Below are positions 26,117 through 35,007 of a stretch of DNA of 64,000 nt, piece after piece. Under the pieces are notes generated by a model, which saw only the letters and a list, made by a program, of their open reading frames with translations, did no database searches and had not been told where the DNA came from. Every line of letters begins with the position of its first letter. Within the stretch, counting starts at the first letter, position 1. The position numbers and the translations under genes are program-made. The DNA comes from Clostridia bacterium (lineage in GTDB: Bacteria > Bacillota > Clostridia > Oscillospirales > Acutalibacteraceae): contig JAGAJB010000022.1 in assembly GCA_017626295.1 (NCBI GenBank), positions 1 to 64,000 on the forward strand, in the 5' to 3' direction.

Positions 26117-27055
26117 TTAGTGAGGAATATTAATTGTCGCGTTTGAAGTATGAATTGGACTAGCACCAGCATTATATGATGCTTTACTTGCATATATCTG
26201 CACCTTGACAACGCATTTAAAATCTGTTGTATACGTTGTTGTGGTTTTGTAGTATTGTCCCACTGCCATATCGGGAGTCTGCGCATCAAGAGCAACCGCG
26301 ATAGATAACGCTTCAGCGATTTTAATAGTAACTTTTCCTAATGCGTCTAAATTCTTAGTAGGTGTAAAAAATAAAATTACGCTCGGTATAGCAGCTGTAA
26401 CCTTGTTAACTGTTACATCTGTTTGGGTAATTGTTTGGTATGCGGTATGTGTTGCATATGGTCTATCAAATAAAGTCTTAAAGTGTTTATGCTCTTTATA
26501 ATCTCGTGCAATAATGTCAACTGAAATATAAATACCACTTACCAGACCTTTTGTGTTTATAGTTATCGTATGGTTTCCCTTACTACGCCCAGCAAGACTT
26601 ACCATTGTTCCTTCGGTTCTACAGGCAGTCGGATACTCATATCCTAATTCAAAATTAAAATATGAAGTGGACGGTATATTGCTCTTTACGTTAATTTTAA
26701 TAGTTAAGACATGTGCAGTGGTTACATTCGCAGATGTAACAGAAACATAATTATCAATAAGATTTGTTGTGGCAGTTGGTGTTGATCGTTGAGAATTATT
26801 ATCTGCTTTCTGCTGCTCAGAAACCCTCTCTAACAACTCGTCAAATATCGCATTCACATGCTGTTGCTCTTCTGCTATATGTGATAGTTCATATAATGTT
26901 TCAAGTGAACATGAATTTATGTATTCGTTTGTTAGATACGATTCATCAAAAACTTGATTTTGGGGATCTTCTGCAGCTACTGCCGGAACAGCCATTGTAG
27001 ACACCACGATTGCAGATATAAATAAGCACATTATTTTTTTAAAAACATTTTTCAT
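26117..27055 (-). CDS. Secreted protein of unknown function
   Basis: 312 residues with a signal peptide (about 1-28, ending AVAA), a helical acidic/Gln-rich stretch (about 35-90) and a Thr/Val-rich beta-type domain (about 95-312). I do not recognise a family. AGAAAGGA precedes the ATG. It is 34 nt downstream of a membrane-protein gene with which it forms a unit, and the pair lies between two copies of the repeat family, which suggests an accessory insertion. Confidence 0.6.
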   Translation of the reverse strand: MKNVFKKIMCLFISAIVVSTMAVPAVAAEDPQNQVFDESYLTNEYINSCSLETLYELSHIAEEQQHVNAIFDELLERVSEQQKADNNSQRSTPTATTNLIDNYVSVTSANVTTAHVLTIKINVKSNIPSTSYFNFELGYEYPTACRTEGTMVSLAGRSKGNHTITINTKGLVSGIYISVDIIARDYKEHKHFKTLFDRPYATHTAYQTITQTDVTVNKVTAAIPSVILFFTPTKNLDALGKVTIKIAEALSIAVALDAQTPDMAVGQYYKTTTTYTTDFKCVVKVQIYASKASYNAGASPIHTSNATINIPH

Positions 27056-27089
27056 AACAAATTCCTTTCTATGTTAATTATCAACATTT

Positions 27090-27848
27090 TTATGAGAGTA
27101 CTGGATATGTTATTTTCCGAGCACGCAAATCTTCACCACGATAAATCACGCAACACATATAATCTTGTTCAACCTGTATTATAAAATTATATGTATGAGC
27201 ATTATCAATAAAATTTCCACTTATCACATTATGATTTGTATCCGTACAATTTAAAGTGTATTCAGTATGTAGATATCTAATTAGTTCATCCTTTATCTTG
27301 ATTAAATTGCGTTTTGAAGACTTGATTTCAAGTGAATAGAAATAATTTTTATCCTTCAAATCAACAGACTGCTGCACTTCGCTTGCTGAAATGTTAACAA
27401 ATGGATACCACAAGCGAATCTGTTCTGCATTGTAAACTACGTTCCCTTCTATCTGACCAAAAACATCCGTTACAGTAATGGCATCAATTTCATCATGTAT
27501 AGTTGTGTAAAATGAGGAATAAATATTACCTGCTACAATGTATATTAGAAACAAACACACCAATAAACATATGATAATAACTACCATTCTGTTGATTGAA
27601 TCTCGTTTACTTAATTTAGTTAGTGTAATAATGCGGTAAATTGAAAAGAGAGCAAATAATGCAGAAACAATAATGTTTATTACTGCATTGTGAAATAATA
27701 TGTTGATAAATAAGTATCCATTTTCACATGCCTTGAATAATGAAAACGCTGCAAGTGCAAAAAGAAGGATAATTTCAATTATTCTAATTATTAATACATA
27801 TTTCCTGGATTCATTGGTATCGCAAAAACTATGTTTCTTGCTCCCCAT
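27090..27848 (-). CDS. Membrane protein with C-terminal extracytoplasmic domain
   Basis: About 252 residues: four hydrophobic helices in the first half (about 18-36, 48-68, 82-105 and so on) and a soluble C-terminal domain of about 130 residues (DVFGQIEGNVVYNAEQ onward). No family recognised. AAGGGGGA stands before ATG 27848; ATG 27854 is too close to it. It probably works with the secreted protein encoded just downstream. Confidence 0.55.
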   Translation of the reverse strand: MGSKKHSFCDTNESRKYVLIIRIIEIILLFALAAFSLFKACENGYLFINILFHNAVINIIVSALFALFSIYRIITLTKLSKRDSINRMVVIIICLLVCLFLIYIVAGNIYSSFYTTIHDEIDAITVTDVFGQIEGNVVYNAEQIRLWYPFVNISASEVQQSVDLKDKNYFYSLEIKSSKRNLIKIKDELIRYLHTEYTLNCTDTNHNVISGNFIDNAHTYNFIIQVEQDYMCCVIYRGEDLRARKITYPVLS

Positions 27849-27878
27849 AAACATTCCCCCTTAACTATATTTAATTTA

Positions 27879-28275
27879 GACAGATGACGGTTCTGTATCC
27901 CAAGACACAAGACAGGCGGAGGTTCTGTCTCTTATCCCCCAACTACATCTGTTACCGAATTTTGTATTTTTATCATATAATATTTTTTAATTCTCGTCAA
28001 TATTTTTCACTAATACATTAAACACGAACAGAGAAAAACATCAATTATCGTAGGGTTTAGGCTTGCCTAAACCGCAAAGTCACAAACACAGTTGGGTAAC
28101 GCCAAGCCGTACCTCCTTGCGCAGAGAGGTAGAATAAACAACAACTTTGTCGTTTCGCGGTATGCCAAGCCCTTACCCTACAATTGTGTGTTGTTTTTAT
28201 CTAAATTGTATAATAAAAAAAAGGACAGTTCGTGACAGATAATTCATCACAAACCGCCTTTAATTCATTTGTTAA
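27879..28275. repeat. Repeat family copy R3 (shortened)
   Basis: Two left terminal sequences in tandem (27879-27899 and 27911-27931, each containing GGTTCTGT), then the CATCAATTATCGTAGGG block of R2, then a jump past the 115-bp unit to the AACTTTGTCGTTTCGCGG block and the terminal hairpin. It is an internally deleted version of R2. No gene in this 440-nt gap. Confidence 0.7.
28221..28260. terminator. Repeat-borne terminator hairpin
   Basis: AAGGACAGTTCGTGA (28221-28235) pairs with TCACAAACCGCCTT (28247-28260). It lies about 30 nt beyond the stop codon of the DUF5696-like gene. Confidence 0.55.
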
Positions 28276-28291
28276 ATTTTAAAGTATTCGC

Positions 28292-30394
28292 TTATATAAT
28301 TACATAATCCTTCGCGGAGATCATTACGCCGTTAACTTCAACTACTGCGGGGTTATAATTCACATAAACAACTTTATTGTAGTCGTAGGTTGTTTTATAC
28401 ACTCCCGGCACTACAAGTTCGTGTGAGGTTATTTTCATATCCATAACAGGTAGAAGTTTTTTTGCATCCGCATAAAGTTCCGCGGTATGCGATGCATAAA
28501 CGTTATAATTAAGATTACTTTCGGAATTGTGGGTAAACAGGAATGAGGGTGCTGAGCCGTATTCTATTGCTTTAAGAAGTGCATCTTCAGCGGATAAATT
28601 AGTAATATTCATATAACTGCTTCCGTAAATTACGCTTCCGTGGAGTACCATTTGTAACACGGGAACTGCCGTTACGCCCTCGTTACCAACGCAGTTTGCG
28701 GTATCAGGGATATTGAAAACCGCATCTGCTTCTTTCATAAGATAAACCGCAGGATAAGAAAGCATTAAACCGCCGTTTGCACTTAATGCCGAGGATTTTT
28801 CTTTTATATTCTCAAGTACCTGTTGTCTGTTAAGACCGCCTTGAAGGTCGGTATAAAGAAGCATTGAAGCATCGTTAAGGCAAATATCCGCAGATTTCAA
28901 AGAAGAAATCATTTTATAACATTCGGAAATATTGGCGTTTACCCTATTTGTACTGTTAAGGGAAAAACTATTCGCGGTGAACCCTGCAAACTTTGAGGGT
29001 GTTTCATAAACTTTTACACTTTGGCTTTTGCCGTCGTGTTTGCCTGTATAAAGGTTAATATCAAGCCAGGCAGTATTATCCTGCTCGGTGATTTTACGTG
29101 CCATAGTGTTATAGCCGTCTTTACCGCCCAAATCGGAACTGAATGTATCTGACTCAAAGGAAACAGAAGAAAGTCCGTTTTTATTTGCACCCGAAAAACG
29201 CAAGGCGATATTTCTGACACCTCTTGTTTTAAGAACTGCGGTTATCTCCGCCGCATCTTCAAAAGTTGTGGCAACTGCTTTTCCGTCGGGTGAACCGAGA
29301 ACGTTTATAAAGAAAGGCATATCAATAAACTTGTCGCTTATTTCATCGGGCAGATAACCGCGTGTTATAAGGTTATCCCTCACCTGCTCTGAGATATTAT
29401 TATAAGTACCGCCTTTAGTTACTGAATAAACCTGTGAAACTTCGCCCTCGTAAGACTCACCTGCACAGAACTTGCCGTCAATCATACCGCAAGCGGTGAT
29501 AGTAAATGTATTGTACAAATATCCCCCGCCGTTTTCAAACTTTTTGCAGGAAATTTCGGACAAGGCATCACCGTTTGTGATAATTGTATTTACAAGATAA
29601 CTGTTCTTAGTCATAGCGAAAAACGGCAAAACCGCGCCTTGTGAATAATCATAAAAAGCAACATCAGAGCCATAAACGCCTAAATCAAGTGTTAAAGGTT
29701 TTTCGGAAACCGCACTTAAATCCACCTCAGCACCGCAACCATCGGGAAGTGTATAAAACTCGTTGCCCGTTGCAGTATTAACAGAGAAAAGACCCTGTAA
29801 AATGCTTATTTTTTCTATATAATTACCTTCGGGAAGAACAATATCCGCAGTATTTACGGATGCTTTGAAATTGCCGTTTTCAATACTGAAAATTACGGGA
29901 ATTGAAACATAAGTATCGGTGTGACTTAATGTGTTTTTTGCCTGTTTAGCATCGGTGAAAAAGTTGAATTTAACAGAAACCGCGGTTTTATCGATAACTT
30001 TAACTTCAAAAGTGCCGAAAGATACGCTGTTATCAGTGGAATTCATTGTATACGAATTGCCGTCTTTATCCCTCATTCTGATACTGAGGACATTCGCTAA
30101 AGAATACTTAGCCGCATCCTTGGAACAGGAATTAAAGATAGTTTTACCGTCGGAAGAAACCAACGCAACAGAAGCATTTTTACTGTTAATCATTAAATTT
30201 GCGGAAGTACCTTTAAGGGTTATATCAAAATCAGCAGAATAATCTACGCCTGTCTGCTTTTCAGCAACATAAGAGTAGTTATTTATACTTTTTTGAAACA
30301 TCCCCGGCAATATCACCGCTGCCGCTATTGCCGCTGCCAACACCAAAGCACAAACAGCAATAAGTATTTTTTTCTTTCCTGTCTTTTTCTTCAT
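28292..30394 (-). CDS. Membrane-anchored DUF5696-like protein
   Basis: About 700 residues. A basic N-terminus and one helix (about 10-30) anchor a large extracytoplasmic region. An N-terminal beta-rich half (about 40-330) is followed by a part (about 350-640) with alternating strands and helices that looks like a TIM-barrel glycosidase-type fold, which I associate with the DUF5696 family of Firmicutes. A role in binding or cutting cell-surface or dietary glycans is possible. I cannot point to catalytic acids with confidence. Transcribed alone, divergent from the foldase gene. Confidence 0.6.
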   Translation of the reverse strand: MKKKTGKKKILIAVCALVLAAAIAAAVILPGMFQKSINNYSYVAEKQTGVDYSADFDITLKGTSANLMINSKNASVALVSSDGKTIFNSCSKDAAKYSLANVLSIRMRDKDGNSYTMNSTDNSVSFGTFEVKVIDKTAVSVKFNFFTDAKQAKNTLSHTDTYVSIPVIFSIENGNFKASVNTADIVLPEGNYIEKISILQGLFSVNTATGNEFYTLPDGCGAEVDLSAVSEKPLTLDLGVYGSDVAFYDYSQGAVLPFFAMTKNSYLVNTIITNGDALSEISCKKFENGGGYLYNTFTITACGMIDGKFCAGESYEGEVSQVYSVTKGGTYNNISEQVRDNLITRGYLPDEISDKFIDMPFFINVLGSPDGKAVATTFEDAAEITAVLKTRGVRNIALRFSGANKNGLSSVSFESDTFSSDLGGKDGYNTMARKITEQDNTAWLDINLYTGKHDGKSQSVKVYETPSKFAGFTANSFSLNSTNRVNANISECYKMISSLKSADICLNDASMLLYTDLQGGLNRQQVLENIKEKSSALSANGGLMLSYPAVYLMKEADAVFNIPDTANCVGNEGVTAVPVLQMVLHGSVIYGSSYMNITNLSAEDALLKAIEYGSAPSFLFTHNSESNLNYNVYASHTAELYADAKKLLPVMDMKITSHELVVPGVYKTTYDYNKVVYVNYNPAVVEVNGVMISAKDYVII

Positions 30395-30552
30395 AAAACG
30401 CACCGTTTCCCGATTTTTAAAATATATTATATAATATCACGCAAACACAAGTTATGTCAAACTACATATTGCTATTTTAACAGCCTTTTCATAAAAATTT
30501 CTTAACTAAATGTAAATAAACCTCACATATACAAATAAATATGTAAAAACTC

Positions 30553-30581
30553 TTGTAAAATTTTTAATTTTGTTATAGAAT
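30553..30581 (+). promoter_or_regulatory. Promoter of the parvulin-type foldase gene
   Basis: TTGTAA (30553-30558), 17 bp, TAGAAT (30576-30581). The leader to the ATG at 30646 is about 58 nt, with AAAGGATG as ribosome site. Confidence 0.6.
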
Positions 30582-30645
30582 AGAAACAATGTTCGTGCGT
30601 GAAAGTATGAACGCATGATATTATGAAAGCAAAGGATGAAAATTT

Positions 30646-32355
30646 ATGGCAAACAACGAAATCAAAACCAATGCCGAGATTTACCGTGAACAGCGCAAGG
30701 CTCGTCTTGCAAAGGCTGCTAAAAAGAAAAAATCAGGCAAAGGTGACAAGATAGTAGGTATTATTGTTAAGGTAATTTGCATTGTTCTTGTTGCAACCGT
30801 TGTTCTTTACGGTGCTGCAAAAATGCTTACTGATGTATTCTGCGTACCTCAGAAAGTTCTTACTGCTGCTACATATGAGGATGAAAAACTCTCTGTTGCT
30901 GAATACAACTATTACTATATGTCTTTATTTAACCGTGCTGTTTCTATTTCTCAGCAGTACGATGCACAGTATCAGGGTTACGGCGCCTCTTACTTCAACA
31001 CCTCTGTTGACCCCGCTGAACAGGATTACCCCGGCAAGGATGCTCCCGAAGGTGTAAAAACATGGGCAGATTACTTCAAACATACTGCAAGCACTGTCGG
31101 TTTAACTTATAAAGCACTTTATAATGAAGCAACAAGCGAAGAAGCAAAGAAAAACGGTTTTGAACTTACAGAAGAGCAGAAAACCGAAATGCGGAAATCA
31201 ATTGACGAAGCAATTGACCAACTTAAAGAAAATGCTGAAAGAGACGATTTCTCTATCGACAATTACATTGCAAAAGTTTGCGGTGAAGGTCTTAGCGAAA
31301 AATCATACAGAGAACTTCTTGAAAGAGATTCTGTAGTTTCATATTATCAGGAATGGTATCAGGAAAATGCAAAAGCATCTATAACCAAAGAAGATGTTGA
31401 TAAGTACTATGCTGATAACAGAGCTGATATTGACATCGCTTCTATCAGATATTTCACAGTATCTTATGCAGAAGCAACAGAAGGTTCAACTGACCCTGTT
31501 TATACAAAAGATCAGGCTAAGGCTCGTGCAAATCAGTTTGTTGCAAAAGTTACTGACGAGGCTTCCTTCATTGCTGCTGCTAAAGAGTTTGCACCCGCAT
31601 CATTAAAGTCAACTTATGCTGAAGACTCAGCAACACTCGGTGAAAATCTTACCAAACCCAACATAATAAATCTCTCTGAAGAGTTTGCTAATTGGATGTT
31701 TGATGCAAAAAGAACTGTTGGTGAAATTTCTGTATTCGATGTTGAAGATCATAAGGCATATTACATTGCTTATATAGTTACTCCTGCTCATAAAGATACA
31801 CAAGTCGCTTCCGCAGACGTTCGTCACATTCTTGTTCAGGCTGAAACAACTGACGCTGACGGTAAGGAACTCAGCGATGCAGAAGTTACGAAGAATTTTG
31901 CAACTGCAAAAACAGAGGCTGACAAAATCCTTGCTGAATGGAAAGCAGGCGAAGCAACAGAAGATTCTTTCGCTAAACTTGCAACAGAGAAAACTGATGA
32001 TACAGGCTCTAAAGAAACAGGCGGTCTTTATGAAGACATCAAAAATGATGGTCAATATGTACCTGAATTCACAGAATGGGCTCTTGCTTCACACAAGGTT
32101 GGTGACACAGGCATAATCAAAACAGACTACGGTTATCACATTATGTACTTTGTAGGCGCTGACAATATGCAGAAGTGGGAAAGCGATGTTCGTTCAACTA
32201 TTGCGAGTGAAGACTTTGACACACACTTCAATGGTATTACTGATGCTATAACAGAAAAGACAGAACGCAATGATGTTATCGTTGACTTCTTCGCAAAGAG
32301 AACTGCAAAAGTTGTTTCAAGATACACAACTTCTTCAACAACTACAACATACTAA
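30646..32355 (+). CDS. Membrane-anchored peptidyl-prolyl isomerase (parvulin/SurA-PrsA type)
   Basis: A 569-residue protein folding catalyst on the outer face of the membrane. A Lys-rich cytoplasmic start (1-35) and one helix (about 38-62) precede a long helical chaperone region of SurA_N type (about 75-270). The C-terminal rotamase domain (about 385-505) shows DVRHILVQAE, SFAKLATEKTDD, GGLYEDI and TDYGYHIMYFVG. There is no lipobox cysteine, so it is tethered by its helix rather than lipidated, unlike PrsA. A Thr/Ser-rich tail ends the protein. Confidence 0.85.
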   Translation: MANNEIKTNAEIYREQRKARLAKAAKKKKSGKGDKIVGIIVKVICIVLVATVVLYGAAKMLTDVFCVPQKVLTAATYEDEKLSVAEYNYYYMSLFNRAVSISQQYDAQYQGYGASYFNTSVDPAEQDYPGKDAPEGVKTWADYFKHTASTVGLTYKALYNEATSEEAKKNGFELTEEQKTEMRKSIDEAIDQLKENAERDDFSIDNYIAKVCGEGLSEKSYRELLERDSVVSYYQEWYQENAKASITKEDVDKYYADNRADIDIASIRYFTVSYAEATEGSTDPVYTKDQAKARANQFVAKVTDEASFIAAAKEFAPASLKSTYAEDSATLGENLTKPNIINLSEEFANWMFDAKRTVGEISVFDVEDHKAYYIAYIVTPAHKDTQVASADVRHILVQAETTDADGKELSDAEVTKNFATAKTEADKILAEWKAGEATEDSFAKLATEKTDDTGSKETGGLYEDIKNDGQYVPEFTEWALASHKVGDTGIIKTDYGYHIMYFVGADNMQKWESDVRSTIASEDFDTHFNGITDAITEKTERNDVIVDFFAKRTAKVVSRYTTSSTTTTY

Positions 32356-32366
32356 AAATTAAACCC

Positions 32367-32404
32367 GACTGTTGCAAATTTCGATTTGCAACAGTCTTTT
32401 TTTT
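32367..32404 (+). terminator. Terminator of the foldase gene
   Basis: GACTGTTGCAAAT, TTCG loop, ATTTGCAACAGTC, then eight T: a textbook intrinsic terminator. Confidence 0.95.
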
Positions 32405-32449
32405 ATGAATATATACTCATTTTCGGTAAATTATAATACAGGTGATATT

Positions 32450-32887
32450 ATGGTTGCTATTCTTACCGCAATTTTATCCGGTGCGTTAATGAGTATACAA
32501 GGCGTTTTCAATGAAGGTGTTACAAAGCAAACTTCAATCTGGCTTTCCGCATCATTCGTGCAACTTACCGCTTTTCTCTTTTGCCTTGCTGCCTGGTTTT
32601 TTACAGGTCGCGAAAGTACTGTTGGCGCCCTATTTAAAATAGAAAACAAATATATGCTCTTGGGCGGTATTATCGGTGCTTTGATAACTTACACAGTTAT
32701 CAGAAGTATGTCGGGTCTTGGGCCTGCACAGGCGGTTATGATAATAGTTACCGCACAACTTGTTGTAGCGTATCTTTTGGAACTTTTCGGTTTATTCGGT
32801 GTTGAAAAAGTCGATTTTCAATGGCGAAAACTTGTAGGCGTTGCTATTACCATAGGCGGTATACTTTTATTTAAGTGGGATAAATAG
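32450..32887 (+). CDS. DMT-superfamily membrane protein (YdcZ/DUF606-like)
   Basis: 145 residues with four to five hydrophobic helices, matching half-size drug/metabolite transporters of the DUF606 (YdcZ) type: GALMSIQGVFNEGVTKQTS near the N-terminus and LGPAQAVMIIVTAQLVVAYL in helix 4. Such proteins are thought to work as dimers; the substrate is unknown. ACAGGTGAT points to ATG 32450; the longer frame would begin inside the preceding terminator. Confidence 0.83.
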   Translation: MVAILTAILSGALMSIQGVFNEGVTKQTSIWLSASFVQLTAFLFCLAAWFFTGRESTVGALFKIENKYMLLGGIIGALITYTVIRSMSGLGPAQAVMIIVTAQLVVAYLLELFGLFGVEKVDFQWRKLVGVAITIGGILLFKWDK

Positions 32888-32889
32888 TA

Positions 32890-32920
32890 AAAGGTCAGTG
32901 AAGAGAAATCACTGACCTTT
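32890..32920. terminator. Bidirectional terminator
   Basis: AAAGGTCAGTGA and TCACTGACCTTT form a 12-bp stem between the convergent DMT transporter and dipeptidase genes. Confidence 0.88.
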
Positions 32921-32926
32921 ATATTT

Positions 32927-33838
32927 TCATAAATTTTCAGAAAAAAATCTGTGGGCGTTTTCGTAAAATATTTTATCAAGTAACTCCCTGCTATACCCTT
33001 TTTCTGCCAATATATTATATACGCTGAAGAGTTTCTCAACTCCCGCAAAATCGGAATGAATGGAGCATCCGTCATAATCGCTGCCAAGAGCGATGTTATT
33101 TTCACAACCGAGAGAAAGAAAATAATCTATCTGTCTTACAAATGAATCGATACCGAAGAAACCGTCGCTTTCAAGAAAATTGCGACAGAAATTAAGCCCG
33201 ATAATACCGTTATGTTCTTTTACAAGCCTTATTTGTTCATCCGTAAGGTTTCTTTTTCTGCCTTTGGAATTTTCAACTATATCAGCGTTTGAATGACTAG
33301 CAATGAAGGGTTTATTTGATATTTTTATAAAATCATAAAAACTCTCTCTGTTAAGGTGGGAAACGTCAAGAATAATACCGTACTCTTCCGCAAGTTTTAC
33401 AAAATCTTTACCAAAGGAGGTAAACCCGCCCTCTGAAAAAGCACCCGAAGCGATTTCATTGGGGCTGTTCCAAGTAAGTGTAACAAGTTTAACTCCGCGA
33501 TTATAAAGATGTGTCAAACCGTCTAATGTACCGCCACAAGCAGAGCCACCCTCAACAGAAAGTATTGCTTTAACCTTAGTTTCGGACTTATCACCGAAAG
33601 CAGAAATAACGTTCTTATTTTCTTCAATTTGTTTGTAAAAATAATCTGCAACCTTATCGAAATATTGACGCGCAACCTCTCCGCGCATCTCATCACGAAT
33701 CCAAACAGCAAAAATTTGTATGTACTTTTGGAACTTTTCCATTCTTTTTAATGATAAGTGCATATAGTTATCATAAAGAGATACACAATTTTTACAACAT
33801 TCCGTTATTGTATCACAATGTAAATCAAAGACCTTCAT
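32927..33838 (-). CDS. Membrane dipeptidase (peptidase family M19)
   Basis: A 303-residue metallo-dipeptidase. The zinc ligands are visible: HCDT (HxD) at residues 7-9, the bridging Glu in SVEGG, the His in IASHSNA, and the GSDYDG segment near residue 255. Cleaves dipeptides, including D-amino acid-containing ones. No signal peptide, so cytoplasmic here. It ends the rnhB-yraN-dipeptidase operon, 9 nt after yraN, with GAGGTTATG as ribosome site. Confidence 0.9.
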   Translation of the reverse strand: MKVFDLHCDTITECCKNCVSLYDNYMHLSLKRMEKFQKYIQIFAVWIRDEMRGEVARQYFDKVADYFYKQIEENKNVISAFGDKSETKVKAILSVEGGSACGGTLDGLTHLYNRGVKLVTLTWNSPNEIASGAFSEGGFTSFGKDFVKLAEEYGIILDVSHLNRESFYDFIKISNKPFIASHSNADIVENSKGRKRNLTDEQIRLVKEHNGIIGLNFCRNFLESDGFFGIDSFVRQIDYFLSLGCENNIALGSDYDGCSIHSDFAGVEKLFSVYNILAEKGYSRELLDKIFYENAHRFFSENL

Positions 33839-33847
33839 AGCATAACC

Positions 33848-34201
33848 TCAAAATGCGTTTTCAATATGATTTATGCTTCTTACTTCGTTATTATCACTCA
33901 TAAAAACTTCGATTATATCAAAGCGCATTTTATTTTTCAAAGCATATTTGTTCATATACGCTGCGGCAGAGCCTCTTATATTTTCCTGTTTATGATAATC
34001 AACCGCATCTGCAGGCGAAAACATACCGCCTTCTTTTCGGGTTTTTACTTCCACAAAACAGATTACATTTTTCTTTTCGGCAATAATATCAATTTCACCG
34101 ACACCTGTACGGTAATTTGCCGCCAGTATTTTGTAACCCTTTATGCGCAAATGCCTGGCGGCGAGTTGTTCACCGTATGCGCCAACTAACTTAGAGTTCA
34201 T
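33848..34201 (-). CDS. yraN: YraN-family putative endonuclease (UPF0102)
   Basis: 117 residues, a restriction-endonuclease-like fold: GAYGEQLAARHLRIKGY, then the nuclease core GVGEIDIIAEKKNVICFVEVKTRK with the acidic and ExK residues. Commonly encoded next to rnhB, as here; its ATG overlaps the rnhB stop by 4 nt. Role probably in DNA processing. Confidence 0.93.
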   Translation of the reverse strand: MNSKLVGAYGEQLAARHLRIKGYKILAANYRTGVGEIDIIAEKKNVICFVEVKTRKEGGMFSPADAVDYHKQENIRGSAAAYMNKYALKNKMRFDIIEVFMSDNNEVRSINHIENAF

Positions 34202-34806
34202 TTATCTTCACCTAAAATCTTCTTTAAAAACGTTCTTCTGTGAACAGGTGAAACACCGTATTTTTCTATCATTTCATAATGAAGTTTTGTTCCGTAACCT
34301 TTGTGTTTGGAAAACTGATATTCGGGATATTTCTCCGCTATCTCCAACATAAATCTGTCACGGCTGACTTTTGCGATTATTGAAGCCGCCGCAACTGACA
34401 TACACTTACTGTCGCCTTTAACAATTGTAATCTCTTTTACGCCTGTTTTAGGGTACTGATTGCCGTCGATATATGCAAGGTCGGGTTTTATCTTAAGTCC
34501 GTCCACAGCGCGTTCCATAGCAAGAAAAGTGGCGTTAAGGATATTTATTTCGTCAATTTCTTTTTCGTCCGCTATGCCTACTGACCAACAAATTGCATCC
34601 CTTATAATATCATCATAAACCAAATCCCTTTTCTTTTCGGAAAGTTTCTTGGAATCGTTGAGAATTTCGTGAGAATAGTTTTCGGGAAGAATAACCGCCG
34701 CCGCAAAAACAGGCCCTGCAAGCGGTCCTCTGCCCGCTTCGTCAACACCGCAAACTACGTTATATCCGTTCTCGTGTGCTTCAATTTCATAAGAAAAATC
34801 TAACAT
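34198..34806 (-). CDS. rnhB: Ribonuclease HII
   Basis: 202 residues. Removes ribonucleotides and RNA primers from DNA. The active-site motif GVDEAGRGPLAGPV is present near residue 20, with the Asp of AYIDG and the later KGDSKCMSVAAASIIAKV segment. GAGGTG precedes the ATG. First gene of the rnhB-yraN-dipeptidase group. Confidence 0.96.
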   Translation of the reverse strand: MLDFSYEIEAHENGYNVVCGVDEAGRGPLAGPVFAAAVILPENYSHEILNDSKKLSEKKRDLVYDDIIRDAICWSVGIADEKEIDEINILNATFLAMERAVDGLKIKPDLAYIDGNQYPKTGVKEITIVKGDSKCMSVAAASIIAKVSRDRFMLEIAEKYPEYQFSKHKGYGTKLHYEMIEKYGVSPVHRRTFLKKILGEDK

Positions 34807-34820
34807 AATAACACCTCAAA

Positions 34821-34853
34821 AATAAACCACAGAATTGTCTTCTGTGGTTTATT
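34821..34853. terminator. Hairpin between rbgA and rnhB
   Basis: AATAAACCACAGAA and TTCTGTGGTTTATT form a 14-bp stem with a 5-nt loop. On the minus strand it is followed by TTTTT and, within a few bases, the rnhB ribosome site, so it ends or attenuates transcription from rbgA. The 150 nt between it and rbgA hold no gene. Confidence 0.8.
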
Positions 34854-35007
34854 TTATAGTATTTATAATTTATTTTCAAGTGTTATGGTTTAAACCTCTA
34901 TTTAATAAACTGTTTATTTTAGATGCAGAAGGCGTTTTTTTACTCCGAAGGTGTATACAGATACTCCGAGTGAGAAAAAAAGCGACTTATGCGCTAAAAG
35001 AAGCAGT

